Shown here one piece after another: positions 40,465 to 51,982 of a DNA stretch of 64,000 nt; positions within the stretch are counted from its first letter, which is position 1, and every line of letters starts with the position of its first letter. The DNA comes from Yersinia rohdei ATCC 43380 (GTDB lineage Bacteria > Pseudomonadota > Gammaproteobacteria > Enterobacterales > Enterobacteriaceae), in NCBI RefSeq assembly GCF_000173775.1, contig NZ_ACCD01000001.1, positions 310,001-374,000 of the forward strand. The letters run 5' to 3'. The notes below the pieces were generated by a model. It was not told the DNA's origin, ran no database searches, and was given only the letters and a program-made list of their open reading frames with translations. A program made the translations under genes and the position numbers.

Positions 40465-41274
40465 TTAAGGAAGTGGCTGCGATTCATTGGCGAGGGTAGA
40501 GGACTCCAGATGAAACAATCGGCAGAAGTTATCGGTGGTGGCTTGCGCCAGGGATTCAAGACTCACCCCTTTCAGCACAGCCATATACTCTGCAACATCA
40601 CGAACATAGGCGGGTTGGTTCTCTTTACCGCGATGAGGGACGGGGGCTAAATAAGGTGAATCAGTTTCCACTAACAATCTATCCAGCGGCACATAACGGG
40701 CAACATCTCGCAGTTGCTCAGCATTACGGAAGGTGAGAATGCCAGAGAAAGAGATATAAAAACCGAGATCCAGCAATGTCTCTGCGGTCGCTTTGTCTTC
40801 AGTAAAGCAATGTAAAACACCGCCACAATCTTGCGCCTGTTCCTCACGCAAAATTGCCAAGGTGTCTTCACGGGCATCACGGGTATGCACGATAACCGGT
40901 TTATTGAGCTGGCGGCCAATGCGGATATGTTCACGAAAAGAAGCTTGTTGCAGTGGGATATTGTCTTGCTGATAAAAATAATCGAGCCCGGTTTCCCCCA
41001 TCGCCACCACATTATTTGCCGCGGCTAAACTGGCAAGCTGTTGAAAATCATAGCCGCCATCCAGATTTAGCGGATGAACACCACAGGAAAACGCCACATT
41101 TTTTCGCTCCCCTATCAGGGCTGTCATCGCCGAAAAACCCGGCAAGGTGGTGGCTACCGCCAGCACAAAACCAACATCGCGCGCCTTAGCTTTGGCTAAT
41201 ACATCGTCAACACTGCTGTGCAATGTCTGGTAATCAAGGCTATCAAGGTGGCAGTGGGAATCTACTAACAACAT
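40465..41274 (-). CDS. ycfH: TatD-family metal-dependent hydrolase (YcfH)
   Basis: 269 residues, TIM-barrel. Metal ligands: DSHCHLD (His7, His9), GETGLDYFY (Glu), VIHTRDA, LHCFT and ETDSPYLAP (Asp). The family includes 3'-5' DNA exonuclease TatD and D-aminoacyl-tRNA deacylases; the role of YcfH itself is not established. Last gene of the pabC-mltG-tmk-holB-ycfH run. Confidence 0.93.
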   Translation of the reverse strand: MLLVDSHCHLDSLDYQTLHSSVDDVLAKAKARDVGFVLAVATTLPGFSAMTALIGERKNVAFSCGVHPLNLDGGYDFQQLASLAAANNVVAMGETGLDYFYQQDNIPLQQASFREHIRIGRQLNKPVIVHTRDAREDTLAILREEQAQDCGGVLHCFTEDKATAETLLDLGFYISFSGILTFRNAEQLRDVARYVPLDRLLVETDSPYLAPVPHRGKENQPAYVRDVAEYMAVLKGVSLESLAQATTDNFCRLFHLESSTLANESQPLP

Positions 41275-41314
41275 AATATTAAACTCTTTCCTAATTGCTG
41301 TGAGTCATGGGTGG

Positions 41315-42325
41315 TTATGGCTCTGAAAATGAAGTGGAATACGTCCCGGTCGTCAGGGCTGTTTCCCAGTTGAGCAGTAGCTCAGTGAGTAACAATTCGC
41401 GGTTAACCCCCACCACAGATAATAATTGATGGCGACAATGGCCTAACTGTTTTGCCGACTCGAGCAATACTGGCGTAGTCGCTATTTGTGCTAATTGTTG
41501 CACCAACGGCAATCTATCCTGATTGACCGCGAATTCACCCGCACCTTGCTGCCACTTAAGCGCATCCAGCACTAACGAAGAGAGCCACTGTAAGCGCTCA
41601 GGAGCATCATCATGATTAAGTTGCGCCATCAAGGACAGTAAGTCCGAGTTGTGCAGTGAATGACTCAGCGCGCTACATAGGCTGGATCTGATGGCCCAAT
41701 GCTCAGGTTGCAGCAAACGCTCGGCGGCCAGTGGCGCGCCCTCACTTAATTTAAGGGCGGCCAGCAGTGAAACCGGTTCAGCCTGAGTCTGCCGTTGCAA
41801 CCATTGCAAACTGAGCGCCGTCTCCGGGCAGGCTAAATACCAGTAAAAACAGCGGCTGCGCAAGGTGGCTAACAAGCTGGCGGGTTGGTGGCAATCCAGC
41901 AGGAAATAGGTTTTCGCCGGCGGTTCTTCCAGTGTTTTCAACAAAGCATTGGCAGCCGCGTCGGTCAGCAATTCCGCATGGGGTAACCACACGACTTTTT
42001 CGCCGCCTTGCTGTGCATGAGAATACAGTTTTTCTATCTGCTGGCGCACCAGTTCAACGCCAAGGCTGCTTTTGCCTTTCTCCGGGGCCAACACATACCA
42101 GTCAGGATGGTTACCCGCCAACATCAGACGACAACTATGGCATTCGCCACAACTTTTCTCACCTTGTCGCTGTTGGCACATCAACCAGCGGCTGATGCCA
42201 TAAATTAGCGCCTCCTCACCATTACCGGGTAAAGAGTGCAGCAATAATGCATGGTGACCACGCCCGGCAATATGCTGCCCTACCCACTGGCGGTAAGGTG
42301 CGGTAAGCCACGGATACCATTTCAT
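41315..42325 (-). CDS. holB: DNA polymerase III delta-prime subunit
   Basis: 336 residues. Clamp-loader stator, gamma-complex AAA+ fold with a non-functional Walker A ([12 protein letters not shown], no GKS/T) as expected for delta-prime, a zinc module CGECHSC plus the following CRL, and the SRC motif [10 protein letters not shown] that supplies the arginine finger. Start at ATG 42325 ([14 protein letters not shown]), overlapping the tmk stop by 4 bp (ATGA). Confidence 0.96.
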   Translation of the reverse strand: MKWYPWLTAPYRQWVGQHIAGRGHHALLLHSLPGNGEEALIYGISRWLMCQQRQGEKSCGECHSCRLMLAGNHPDWYVLAPEKGKSSLGVELVRQQIEKLYSHAQQGGEKVVWLPHAELLTDAAANALLKTLEEPPAKTYFLLDCHQPASLLATLRSRCFYWYLACPETALSLQWLQRQTQAEPVSLLAALKLSEGAPLAAERLLQPEHWAIRSSLCSALSHSLHNSDLLSLMAQLNHDDAPERLQWLSSLVLDALKWQQGAGEFAVNQDRLPLVQQLAQIATTPVLLESAKQLGHCRHQLLSVVGVNRELLLTELLLNWETALTTGTYSTSFSEP

Positions 42326-42963
42326 GCTGCTGTTTCCAGCCGTGCCAACCATTGCTGAAGCACCTGACGGATAGATTCACTTACCTGCTCAAGTGGTTGG
42401 GAAGCATCAACAGTTTTGATGGTGGAGTCTGCGGCGGCTAATTCAAGGTAACGCGCACGGGTGCGCTCAAAAAAGGCCAGCGACTCTTGTTCAATGCGGT
42501 CTAATTCGCCACGGGCACGGGCACGCGCCAAGCCGACCGCCGGAGGTAAGTCCAGATACAGTGTCAAGTCAGGACGAAAATCGCCTAATACCGTGTCACG
42601 CAATGAGGCCATTAGTTGGCTATCAATCCCTCGGCCCCCGCCTTGATACGCCTGCGATGATAAATCATGACGGTCACCCACCACCCAACTGCCGCGCGCT
42701 AATGCAGGTTTAATAACATTTTCAACCAATTGCACGCGGGCAGCATACAACATTAGCACTTCGGCTTTATCTGTCAGGACTTCCCCGTCAATGCCTTGCT
42801 TAATCAAATCACGTAATTTTTCTGCCAGCGGTGTTCCGCCAGGCTCACGGGTAAAAACAATATCGTTAATCCCCTGGGCGCGTAACGTGGCAACCACCTG
42901 ATCTCTGGCGGTGGTTTTCCCTGCCCCTTCAAGCCCCTCAATAACGATAAATTTACTTTTCAT
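42322..42963 (-). CDS. tmk: Thymidylate kinase
   Basis: 213 residues. Phosphorylates dTMP to dTDP. P-loop GLEGAGKTT (10-18), DRxx motif [16 protein letters not shown] and an Arg-rich lid ([15 protein letters not shown]), typical of the E. coli type II enzyme. Overlaps mltG by 11 bp and holB by 4 bp. Confidence 0.97.
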   Translation of the reverse strand: MKSKFIVIEGLEGAGKTTARDQVVATLRAQGINDIVFTREPGGTPLAEKLRDLIKQGIDGEVLTDKAEVLMLYAARVQLVENVIKPALARGSWVVGDRHDLSSQAYQGGGRGIDSQLMASLRDTVLGDFRPDLTLYLDLPPAVGLARARARGELDRIEQESLAFFERTRARYLELAAADSTIKTVDASQPLEQVSESIRQVLQQWLARLETAA

Positions 42964-43978
42964 TTTTATCCTTTAGCGATTGACGATAAACCCGTACCGC
43001 TTGGTTATGACTGGCTAAATTGGTAGTAAAGGTGTGGCCGCCCTTGCCGTCTGCCACAAAGTATAAATAAGCCGTTTTAGCCGGATGAGCGGCAGCGGTG
43101 AGCGAGGCCAACCCCGGCATGGCAATTGGTGTTGGCGGCAGACCGGAAATGACATAGGTATTATAAGGCGTCGGGGTTTCTAAGTCTTTACGACTAATAT
43201 TGCCATTATAGTTCTCACCCATACCATAAATCACCGTCGGGTCGGTTTGCAGCCGCATACCTATGCGCAAGCGGTTAATAAATACTGACGCCACTTTGCT
43301 TCTTTCTTCATTGACGGCGGTTTCTTTTTCAATGATTGACGCCATAGTGACCAGCTCGTCCGGGGTCTTATAAGGCAACGACTTATCGCGCCCTTGCCAG
43401 ATTTCTTCGACTGTTTTCTCCATCTTCACATGGGCACGTTTAAGTAACGCCAAGTCGGTGGTTCCGGCAGTATAAGAATACGTGTCTGGGTAGAGCCAAC
43501 CCTCAGGGTGTTCTCTGTCTTTTAACCCCAGCAATTGCGCAATTTCAGCATCACTCTTTCCGGCCAGTTCGTGCTTAATATATTTTGATTGTTGCAATTC
43601 ATCCAACCACTCTCGCAGCCGTTTTCCTTCAATGAGACGCACGGTAAATTGGGCTTCTTTGCCACTGGCGAGAAGCTCTAACATCTCGCGCACGGTCATT
43701 CCGGGAGTAAAACGATAAGTTCCCGCCTTAAATTTAGCCAGTTCAGGATCAATACGCAGTAACCATGGGAACCAACGCGTATTTTTAATCAGATGGTCAC
43801 GTTGCAGTAAATTCTCCAGTGCAACTCGGCCAGTACCGGCGGGAAGTTTAAAAATAGTTTCTTGCGCGATTGCCAATGGTTGATCCGCAAAGTGCTGTAT
43901 TTTTTGGTAGCCCAATAGCAGCAACCCTAAACAGACAGCAACCAACAGGATTAATGGTCTGATACTTTTTATTTTCAT
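42953..43978 (-). CDS. mltG: Endolytic murein transglycosylase MltG
   Basis: 341 residues. Cleaves nascent glycan strands near the inner membrane, ending their synthesis. One N-terminal TM helix ([17 protein letters not shown]), LysM-like region, then YceG fold with catalytic Glu in [24 protein letters not shown] and substrate residues in [14 protein letters not shown]. Confidence 0.95.
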   Translation of the reverse strand: MKIKSIRPLILLVAVCLGLLLLGYQKIQHFADQPLAIAQETIFKLPAGTGRVALENLLQRDHLIKNTRWFPWLLRIDPELAKFKAGTYRFTPGMTVREMLELLASGKEAQFTVRLIEGKRLREWLDELQQSKYIKHELAGKSDAEIAQLLGLKDREHPEGWLYPDTYSYTAGTTDLALLKRAHVKMEKTVEEIWQGRDKSLPYKTPDELVTMASIIEKETAVNEERSKVASVFINRLRIGMRLQTDPTVIYGMGENYNGNISRKDLETPTPYNTYVISGLPPTPIAMPGLASLTAAAHPAKTAYLYFVADGKGGHTFTTNLASHNQAVRVYRQSLKDKNEK

Positions 43979-44031
43979 CGGGTGGCCATTTTCACATTAA
44001 AAGTAGTCATAAATCACAATCTTCATGGTGC

Positions 44032-44838
44032 TCAGACATCACAACAATGCTGACTGAGAAAATCAAACAATTGGCGCGAGTGATACTCCCACCCATTAGC
44101 CCGGTTTACCGGCAATAGCGGCATCAACGCATTACAAACGATAATTTCATCTGCATCGGCTAACACACTCGCCGGCTGCGCAACAACCGCCACGGACTGG
44201 CCATTAGCCGCCAGGCAAGCCATAATTCGCTGGCGCATGATACCATCAACACCAGATTGGCTCAGGTTCGGCGTAAATATCTCATCACCTGTGCGCCAGA
44301 ATAAATTAGCCGCACAGCATTCCACCAGCTGGCCTTCAGTGTCAAGTACCAACGCCTCATCCGCATCAGTGTGTTCAAGATGCGCACGAATCAGGACTTG
44401 TTCCAGTCGATTCAAGTGTTTAACACCGGCCAACAGCGGGTTGCGCGCCAAAGGCACCGGGCTTAGCGCCAATGAAATTCCGCGTGTGCGCCAATTATTA
44501 TATTGAAGCGGATAATCACTGAGAGAAATAATTCGCGTTGGATGCTGGCATGCGGTACCGCTATAGCCACGCCCGCCACTCCCCCGGCTAATAATGACTT
44601 TCAGCACTCCTTCTTCAGTATGATTTGCGGCTTCAACCATTTCCCTGGTCAATGCACTCCAATTGACACTGGGCATCAATAGCCGCTCAGTGGCTTGCTG
44701 TAGCCGCTGTATATGCTTATCAAGCCACACCACTTGGCCGCGCAAGACTCGGGCGGTGGTAAAGCAGCCATCACCAAACTGCACTGAGCGGTCTGAAGCT
44801 GAAATCAAATTTTGTTCAATACCATTAATCCAGAACAT
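44032..44838 (-). CDS. pabC: Aminodeoxychorismate lyase
   Basis: 268 residues, fold-type IV PLP enzyme. Converts aminodeoxychorismate to p-aminobenzoate for folate. PLP Lys in GVKHLNRLEQVLIRAH, phosphate-binding ADEALVLDTEGQLVECCAANLFW. Sits between fabF and mltG as in E. coli. Confidence 0.95.
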   Translation of the reverse strand: MFWINGIEQNLISASDRSVQFGDGCFTTARVLRGQVVWLDKHIQRLQQATERLLMPSVNWSALTREMVEAANHTEEGVLKVIISRGSGGRGYSGTACQHPTRIISLSDYPLQYNNWRTRGISLALSPVPLARNPLLAGVKHLNRLEQVLIRAHLEHTDADEALVLDTEGQLVECCAANLFWRTGDEIFTPNLSQSGVDGIMRQRIMACLAANGQSVAVVAQPASVLADADEIIVCNALMPLLPVNRANGWEYHSRQLFDFLSQHCCDV

Positions 44839-44973
44839 TCAGATTCTCTTTAAATGGGGACTGTTTGCGCTATGCCCAGTTGCAAAATAGACAATGCCTT
44901 TAATACCAGCAGACAGTATCAGATTTAAATCAGTGGCTGTGTTCAGATTTATCTCTTTTAAGAGAATTATTAT

Positions 44974-45008
44974 GGAGGGATGTTATGAATAGTGCGTGGT
45001 TATGCTAA
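44974..45008 (+). other. Possible 7-codon leader peptide with strong ribosome site
   Basis: GGAGGGA (44974-44980) is followed by ATG AAT AGT GCG TGG TTA TGC TAA (44985-45008), encoding MNSAWLC, and one base later by a strong terminator. No plus-strand gene follows, so this may be a chance arrangement or a very short transcript. Confidence 0.25.
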
Positions 45009-45009
45009 T

Positions 45010-45036
45010 AAAAGACCCGGAAAACCGGGTCTTTTT
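45010..45036. terminator. Bidirectional terminator downstream of fabF
   Basis: AAAAGACCCGG-AAAA-CCGGGTCTTTTT; ends the minus-strand fabF transcript and is symmetric. Confidence 0.85.
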
Positions 45037-45061
45037 AGCCGCTGGCAAGTAACAACCCAAG

Positions 45062-46303
45062 TTAAACCTTACGGAAAACTAAAGAGCCGTTAGTGCCGCC
45101 GAAACCGAAGGAGTTACACAGGGTGTATTCCAACGCTTTCAGCTGACGAGCTTCATGCGGAACAAAGTCCAAATCACAACCTTCATCTGGATTATCCAGG
45201 TTAATAGTTGGAGGAATGGCTTGATCACGTAATGCCAACACCGTGAAAATAGACTCAACTGCGCCTGCGGCACCTAATAGATGCCCAGTCATGGATTTGG
45301 TGGAGCTGACCATCACTTTGCTGGCGTCTTCACCAAATACAGACTTCACTGCTTGTGTTTCGGCTTTATCACCGGCAGGAGTTGATGTGCCGTGGGCATT
45401 GATATAACCAATTTGAGAGGTGCTCACACCCGCATCACGTAAAGCATTGACCATTGCCAGAGCAGCACCAGAACCATCTTCCGGTGGAGAGGTCATATGA
45501 TAAGCATCACTGCTCATCCCAAACCCAACAACTTCTGCGTAGATTTTTGCGCCACGTTTCTTCGCGTGTTCGTACTCTTCCAGCACCATCATGCCAGCAC
45601 CGTCACCTAGCACGAAACCGTCACGGTCTTTATCCCAAGGGCGACTTGCTGCCTGTGGGTTATCGTTGCGGGTAGACAATGCACGAGCAGCACCAAAACC
45701 ACCGACACCTAAAGGCGTACTGGCTTTTTCAGCCCCACCTGCCACCATGACATCGGCATCATTGTAAGCAATGATACGTGCCGCGTGGCCGATATTGTGC
45801 ACACCAGAAGTACATGCCGTGGCAATAGAAATGCTTGGCCCACGCAGACCATACATAATGGTCAAATGGCCGGCAATCATGTTAACAATGGTTGAAGGCA
45901 CGAAGAATGGACTGATTTTACGTGGCCCACCATTCACCAATGCGGTGTGGTTTTCTTCTATCAGACCCAAGCCACCAATACCAGAACCAATAGCGGCACC
46001 GATACGTGAAGCATTGGCTTCTGTTACTTCAAGCCCGGAGTCTTGCATGGCTTGCATACCAGCAACAACACCGTACTGTATGAAAGCATCCATTTTGCGT
46101 GCATCTTTACGCGAAATGTAATCTTCACAATTAAAATCTTTTACTAAGCCAGCAAATCGAGTTGCGTAGGCACTAGTATCAAAATGGTCGATCAGGCTGA
46201 TGCCACTCTGCCCGGCAAGAACAGCTTTCCATGTGGATTCGACTGTATTACCGACAGGAGACAACATGCCCAGTCCAGTCACAACAACTCGACGTTTAGA
46301 CAC
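45062..46303 (-). CDS. fabF: 3-oxoacyl-ACP synthase II
   Basis: 413 residues. Condensing enzyme that elongates acyl-ACP, in E. coli also adjusting the C16:1 to C18:1 ratio with temperature. Active Cys in [14 protein letters not shown], His in [12 protein letters not shown] and His in [14 protein letters not shown]: the Cys-His-His triad. Separated from acpP by a terminator, so its level is set partly by readthrough. Confidence 0.98.
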   Translation of the reverse strand: MSKRRVVVTGLGMLSPVGNTVESTWKAVLAGQSGISLIDHFDTSAYATRFAGLVKDFNCEDYISRKDARKMDAFIQYGVVAGMQAMQDSGLEVTEANASRIGAAIGSGIGGLGLIEENHTALVNGGPRKISPFFVPSTIVNMIAGHLTIMYGLRGPSISIATACTSGVHNIGHAARIIAYNDADVMVAGGAEKASTPLGVGGFGAARALSTRNDNPQAASRPWDKDRDGFVLGDGAGMMVLEEYEHAKKRGAKIYAEVVGFGMSSDAYHMTSPPEDGSGAALAMVNALRDAGVSTSQIGYINAHGTSTPAGDKAETQAVKSVFGEDASKVMVSSTKSMTGHLLGAAGAVESIFTVLALRDQAIPPTINLDNPDEGCDLDFVPHEARQLKALEYTLCNSFGFGGTNGSLVFRKV

Positions 46304-46338
46304 GGTTGTCCTCCAAGGAGGGAAAATAACACTTAGGA

Positions 46339-46374
46339 CAAAAAAAACTTAGGCGGTCGAGTGACCGCCTAAGT
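46339..46374 (-). terminator. Terminator/attenuator between acpP and fabF
   Basis: On the minus strand ACTTAGGCGGTC / GACCGCCTAAGT, 12-bp perfect stem, 4-base loop, followed by a long T run. It lets acpP be expressed far above fabF. Confidence 0.9.
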
Positions 46375-46397
46375 ATCTAAACTTAAAGCATGTACGC

Positions 46398-46634
46398 TTA
46401 CTGTTGGTTAGCGTTGATAAAATCAATAGCTGCCTGAACAGTAGTGATTTTTTCTGCTTCTTCGTCTGGAATCTCGGTATCAAACTCTTCTTCCAGAGCC
46501 ATTACCAGCTCAACGGTGTCCAGAGAATCCGCGCCAAGATCTTCAACGAAAGAAGCGCTGTTCTTCACTTCGTCTTCTTTAACACCCAGTTGTTCAACGA
46601 TGATTTTCTTAACGCGTTCTTCGATAGTGCTCAT
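46398..46634 (-). CDS. acpP: Acyl carrier protein
   Basis: 78 residues, very acidic four-helix carrier. Phosphopantetheine goes on Ser37 (Ser36 of mature protein) in [20 protein letters not shown]. Start ATG 46634 ([11 protein letters not shown]) matches E. coli exactly; the frame runs 33 codons upstream without support. Carries all intermediates of fatty-acid synthesis made by the neighbouring enzymes. Confidence 0.99.
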
Positions 46635-46787
46635 ACTCTTAAATTTCCTATCAAAACTCGCTTTCGCGATGGTTTTCGTAGTGTATAAAATGTTGAAAAA
46701 GATGCAACTAAATCTCGGCTGGTCAAACCACAAATTTACGCTATTTTGCGGTTTTCACCTCAAATAACGCAAATACTTTCGTGATTT

Positions 46788-47522
46788 TTAAATCATATAC
46801 ATGCCGCCATTGACATGTAACGTTTCACCAGAGATATAGCTGGCCTCGTCAGAGGCTAAAAATGCAACAGCGCTGGCGATTTCTTTTGCTTGCCCAAGCC
46901 GGTTAGCTGGTACTTGGGCTAAAATGCCTGCGCGTTGATCATCTGTCAACGCCGTCGTCATGTCCGTCTCAATAAAGCCAGGTGCCACAACGTTGACAGT
47001 AATGCCACGTGAAGCAACCTCACGCGCCAAAGACTTGCTAAAACCGATCAGACCCGCTTTAGCTGCCGCGTAGTTAACCTGCCCTGCATTGCCCATTGTC
47101 CCAACTACAGACCCGATGGTAATGATACGCCCAAACCGCTTTTTCATCATAGCGCGCATTACCGCTTTTGATAGGCGGAATACAGAAGTCAGATCGGTGT
47201 CAATAATATCCTGCCACTCTTCATCCTTCATACGCATCAGCAGGTTATCACGCGTAATACCTGCATTATTCACTAAAATGTCGACTTCTCCAAATTCCGC
47301 ACGAATCGTTGCCAAAACAGATTCGATTGACGCGGGATCGACGACATTCAGCATTAAACCTTTGCCCTGCTCACCCAAATAGGCGCTGATAGCTTCAGCC
47401 CCTTTTTCGCTGGTCGCCGTACCAATAACACGGGCACCACGTTCAGCCAATAATTCTGCAATAGCACGGCCGATACCGCGGCTAGCGCCTGTTACCAGCG
47501 CAATTTTTCCTTCGAAGCTCAT
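46788..47522 (-). CDS. fabG: 3-oxoacyl-ACP reductase
   Basis: 244 residues, short-chain dehydrogenase. NADPH site TGASRGIGRAIAELLAERG, NNAG, catalytic Ser in ITIGSVVGTMGN and YAAAKAG (Tyr-Lys). Second step of each elongation cycle. 14 bp after fabD. Confidence 0.98.
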   Translation of the reverse strand: MSFEGKIALVTGASRGIGRAIAELLAERGARVIGTATSEKGAEAISAYLGEQGKGLMLNVVDPASIESVLATIRAEFGEVDILVNNAGITRDNLLMRMKDEEWQDIIDTDLTSVFRLSKAVMRAMMKKRFGRIITIGSVVGTMGNAGQVNYAAAKAGLIGFSKSLAREVASRGITVNVVAPGFIETDMTTALTDDQRAGILAQVPANRLGQAKEIASAVAFLASDEASYISGETLHVNGGMYMI

Positions 47523-47536
47523 GTTATCCTCTTTTC

Positions 47537-48466
47537 TTAGTTTTCAAGCGCGTTGGTTAGCGTGGCAACATCGTTTACCGGTGCGGCCGCTAAGGTATCA
47601 ACAATGCGCTTGGTCAAGCCAGTCAAGACTTTACCCGGCCCAACCTCTAACAGCAGCTCAACACCTTCTGCTGCAATAAACTCAACACTTTCAGTCCAAC
47701 GTACTGGATTATATAACTGACGCACTAGCGCGCTACGGATAGCCTCTGGTGACACTTCAGTTTTCACATCTACGTTGTTCACCACTGGGAATAGCGGAGC
47801 CTGGAATTCAATTTCTTCCAATGCAACTGCCAGTTTATCTGCAGCTGGCTTCATCAGCGCGCAATGGGATGGCACACTCACTGGCAAGGGCAAAGCACGT
47901 TTCGCGCCAGCGGCTTTACAAGCAGCACCCGCACGCTCTACTGCCTCTTTGTTACCGGCAATAACCACCTGACCAGGTGAGTTAAAGTTGACTGGCGAAA
48001 CCACCTGACCTTGTGCGGATTCTTCACAAGCTTTAGCAATGGAATCATTATCTAAACCAATGATTGCGTACATCGCGCCAGTACCTTCAGGCACGGCTTC
48101 CTGCATCAGTTTGCCACGCAATTCAACCAGACTGACCGCCTGTTTGAAATCCAACACACCCGCACACACCAAAGCTGAGTATTCACCCAAGCTATGGCCT
48201 GCCATCATCGTAGGCAGTTTACCGCCCTGATGTTGCCAAACGCGCCAGATAGCAACAGAGGCCGTAAGCAATGCCGGTTGTGTCTGCCAGGTTTTATTCA
48301 ATTCTTCAGCCGGGCCCTGTTGCACCAACTGCCAGAGGTCGTAGCCCAATACCGACGACGCCTCACTGAATGTCTCTTCAACTATCGGAAATTGTGCGGC
48401 CAAATCAGCCAGCATGCCAAGGGCTTGAGAACCCTGGCCTGGAAATACCATTGCAAATTTCGACAT
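47537..48466 (-). CDS. fabD: Malonyl-CoA:ACP transacylase
   Basis: 309 residues. Transfers malonyl from CoA to ACP. PGQGSQ oxyanion loop, nucleophile Ser92 in GHSLGEYSALV, Arg in VELRGKLMQEA, and His in SVPSHCALM. Lies between fabH and fabG. Confidence 0.98.
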   Translation of the reverse strand: MSKFAMVFPGQGSQALGMLADLAAQFPIVEETFSEASSVLGYDLWQLVQQGPAEELNKTWQTQPALLTASVAIWRVWQHQGGKLPTMMAGHSLGEYSALVCAGVLDFKQAVSLVELRGKLMQEAVPEGTGAMYAIIGLDNDSIAKACEESAQGQVVSPVNFNSPGQVVIAGNKEAVERAGAACKAAGAKRALPLPVSVPSHCALMKPAADKLAVALEEIEFQAPLFPVVNNVDVKTEVSPEAIRSALVRQLYNPVRWTESVEFIAAEGVELLLEVGPGKVLTGLTKRIVDTLAAAPVNDVATLTNALEN

Positions 48467-48501
48467 TTTGCTTTCCCGTTAACAAAAAACTGCTTGTTAA
48501 A

Positions 48502-49455
48502 TCAAAAACGAACCAGCGCGGAGCCCCAGGTAAAGCCGCCGCCAAACGCTTCCAGCAACACGAGCTGCCCACGTTGAATACGACCATCTCTTACCGCTTC
48601 GTCCAGCGCCGCAGGTACGGATGCCGCAGAGGTGTTACCGTGACGATCAAGTGTGATCACCACTTTATCCATCCCCATACCTAATTTTTTAGCCGTCGCG
48701 CTGATGATACGCAGGTTAGCCTGATGTGGCACCAACCAATCCAGCGCTGAGCGATCCAGATTATTGGCCTGCAAAGTCTCGTCCACAATGTGAGCAAGCT
48801 CAGTCACCGCAACTTTAAATACTTCATTACCCGCCATCGTAACGTAGGCAGGTTGGTCTTGCTGTTGGCGATCCTGATACGGCAGTGCCAGTAATTCGCC
48901 ATAACGGCCATCGGCATGCAGATGGGTCGAAATAATGCCCGGCTCTTCGGATGCGCCCAAGACGACGGCACCCGCACCATCACCAAACAGAATAATAGTG
49001 CCACGGTCTTCTGGGTTCAGTGCACGAGACAAAGCATCTGAGCCAATCACAATGGCATGCTTTACCGCACCACTTTTCACATACTGATCAGCAACACTCA
49101 GCGCATAGGTGAAACCCGCACAGGCCGCTGCCAAATCAAAAGAGGCGGCATCTTTAATGCCCAGCATTTGCTGCACCTGGCAAGCCGAGCTTGGGAAAGC
49201 ATGGCTTGAAGAGGTGGTAGCAACGATAATCAGCCCGATATCATTCTTATCGATACCGGCCATTTCCAGCGCTTTTTCAGCTGCATGGAACCCCATGGTA
49301 GCAACTGTTTCATCCAGGCCAGCAATACGCCGCTCACGAATACCTGTCCGGGTGACAATCCACTCGTCGGAGGTATCCACCATTTTTTCTAAATCAGCAT
49401 TACTGCGCACTTGTACGGGCAGATAACTCCCCGTACCGAGAATCTTAGTATACAT
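48502..49455 (-). CDS. fabH: 3-oxoacyl-ACP synthase III
   Basis: 317 residues. Starts fatty-acid synthesis by condensing acetyl-CoA with malonyl-ACP. Active Cys112 in [12 protein letters not shown], His in [11 protein letters not shown] and Asn in [11 protein letters not shown] complete the triad. 6 bp after plsX. Confidence 0.98.
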   Translation of the reverse strand: MYTKILGTGSYLPVQVRSNADLEKMVDTSDEWIVTRTGIRERRIAGLDETVATMGFHAAEKALEMAGIDKNDIGLIIVATTSSSHAFPSSACQVQQMLGIKDAASFDLAAACAGFTYALSVADQYVKSGAVKHAIVIGSDALSRALNPEDRGTIILFGDGAGAVVLGASEEPGIISTHLHADGRYGELLALPYQDRQQQDQPAYVTMAGNEVFKVAVTELAHIVDETLQANNLDRSALDWLVPHQANLRIISATAKKLGMGMDKVVITLDRHGNTSAASVPAALDEAVRDGRIQRGQLVLLEAFGGGFTWGSALVRF

Positions 49456-49461
49456 GTACGA

Positions 49462-50496
49462 TCAGTCACTCTTGGGTAATACCGCTTCAAGGCGCGCGGC
49501 AATCCGTTGAGGGACTTGCCGCTGCACCGCCTGCACAGCCTGTTCGATTGCGACAGCGAATGCGCGTTGATTCGCAGCACCGTGGCTCTTGATTACGATG
49601 CCACGTAATCCTAACAGACATGCGCCATTATACTGGTCGGGGTTCAAATGACCGAACCGCTTTGCCACCCGTTTTTGCAGCCAACGCCCGATGAATTTAA
49701 GCCACCAAGACTGTTTACTGCCATCATTTGATGATTTTAGCAGTGACAAGAACATTCTTATCACACCTTCCATGGTCTTTAGAGTGACGTTACCCACGAA
49801 GCCGTCACAAACCATTACATCAGTCTTCCCAGTTAGCAAATCGTTGCCTTCCAGATAACCAATATAGTTGATAGCCGGTGTATTTTTTAATACTGCGGCG
49901 GCTTCGCGGATATTATCCAGCCCCTTAGTTTCCTCTTCGCCGATATTCAGCAAAGCAACTCGGGGATTAAGTATCCCAACAACCTCTTCTGCCATCACCG
50001 AACCCATGACGGCAAATTGCACTAACATCGTGCTATCACATTCAACGTTGGCCCCTAAATCCAGCACCACAGTCTTGCTGCGCTGCTGATTTGGGATGAC
50101 TGTCATTAACGCCGGGCGCTCTATGCCATCTAATGGCTTGATAGTCATCTTCGCCAACCCCATCAATGCCCCGGTGTTCCCTGCACTAACACAGGCCTCT
50201 GCCTCACCATTTTTAACCAGTTCCAATGCTATACGCATCGAAGTACCACGGCTGGCTCGAATAGCTTGTGAGGGTTTAGCATCGCTGGCAATAACATGCT
50301 CAGCGGGGATTACCTGTAACCTTTCCAGCAACAAAGGATCGGCATTAACAAGTAACGGAGTGATGGTGTCGGGGTTTCCGACCAGCAAGAGTTTAAGCTT
50401 TGGATTAGAGGCCAGTGCCTGCAATGAAGCAGGCACTGTGACGCAGGGACCGAAGTCCCCACCCATTGCATCTAACGCTAGGGTTAGACAAGTCAA
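49462..50496 (-). CDS. plsX: Phosphate acyltransferase PlsX
   Basis: 344 residues. Makes acyl-phosphate from acyl-ACP for phospholipid synthesis. N-terminal [12 protein letters not shown] motif, then GNTGALMG and [15 protein letters not shown]. The start is TTG at 50496, aligned to the E. coli N-terminus, with AAGGCGAT upstream; the rare start codon may hold down its expression relative to rpmF. Confidence 0.96.
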   Translation of the reverse strand: MTCLTLALDAMGGDFGPCVTVPASLQALASNPKLKLLLVGNPDTITPLLVNADPLLLERLQVIPAEHVIASDAKPSQAIRASRGTSMRIALELVKNGEAEACVSAGNTGALMGLAKMTIKPLDGIERPALMTVIPNQQRSKTVVLDLGANVECDSTMLVQFAVMGSVMAEEVVGILNPRVALLNIGEEETKGLDNIREAAAVLKNTPAINYIGYLEGNDLLTGKTDVMVCDGFVGNVTLKTMEGVIRMFLSLLKSSNDGSKQSWWLKFIGRWLQKRVAKRFGHLNPDQYNGACLLGLRGIVIKSHGAANQRAFAVAIEQAVQAVQRQVPQRIAARLEAVLPKSD

Positions 50497-50529
50497 GGTA
50501 TCGCCTTGCTAAAGATTAGCAAGTACTAC

Positions 50530-51233
<704 letters not shown>

Positions 51234-51374
51234 AGGGCGCGCATATTAACTTTGTAACGACATAGAGTCAAAGAAAAAGGCCTTTTTACTGCACCTTTCA
51301 CCAATATTCGCTTCCGAAGCGACAGACAGTTTAAAATGCCTGATTAAATTACGCTACGTTTTATGGAAAATATT

Positions 51375-51956
51375 ATGCCGCAACTGGTTCTTGCTTCAAC
51401 ATCATCATACCGCCGCGCATTGCTGGAAAAACTGCAATTACCCTTTATCACTGCTGCGCCTCAAACCGATGAGACGCCATTACCCGCTGAAACCGCCAGT
51501 GTTTTGGTGCAAAGATTAGCCCTGGCGAAGGCCACGGCATTAACTGCGCGTTACCCGCAACATTTAATCATCGGCTCTGACCAAGTCTGTGTTATCAACG
51601 GAAAAATCGTCGGAAAACCACACAATCAGGAAAATGCGATAAAGCAATTAGAGCAAGCCAGTGGTCAATGTGTCACTTTTTATACTGGCCTGGCGCTGAT
51701 AAATACAGCAACGAATAGCCAGAATTGTCTTTGCGAAACATTTGATGTTTATTTCCGCAGCTTGAACAGCGCAGAAATAGAAGGTTATTTAACGCGAGAA
51801 CAGCCGTGGAATTGTGCGGGCAGTTTTAAAAGTGAAGGTTTGGGGATTACATTATTTGATAGGTTATCAGGCCGCGATCCAAATACTCTCGTCGGCCTGC
51901 CATTAATCGCCCTCACCCAAATGTTAATTGAGCAAGGGATAAATCCCTTACTTTAA
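51375..51956 (+). CDS. yceF: Maf-like nucleotide pyrophosphatase YceF (m7GTP type)
   Basis: 193 residues. Maf/HAM1 fold: [15 protein letters not shown] start, catalytic Asp in [22 protein letters not shown], and [30 protein letters not shown]. Related YceF hydrolyses m7GTP and other modified nucleotides. I choose the ATG at 51375 ([10 protein letters not shown], aligned to E. coli); an in-frame ATG at 51363 would add MENI and cannot be excluded. Confidence 0.94.
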   Translation: MPQLVLASTSSYRRALLEKLQLPFITAAPQTDETPLPAETASVLVQRLALAKATALTARYPQHLIIGSDQVCVINGKIVGKPHNQENAIKQLEQASGQCVTFYTGLALINTATNSQNCLCETFDVYFRSLNSAEIEGYLTREQPWNCAGSFKSEGLGITLFDRLSGRDPNTLVGLPLIALTQMLIEQGINPLL

Positions 51957-51982
51957 AGCTGATAGCCTTAAAACTAACTATG

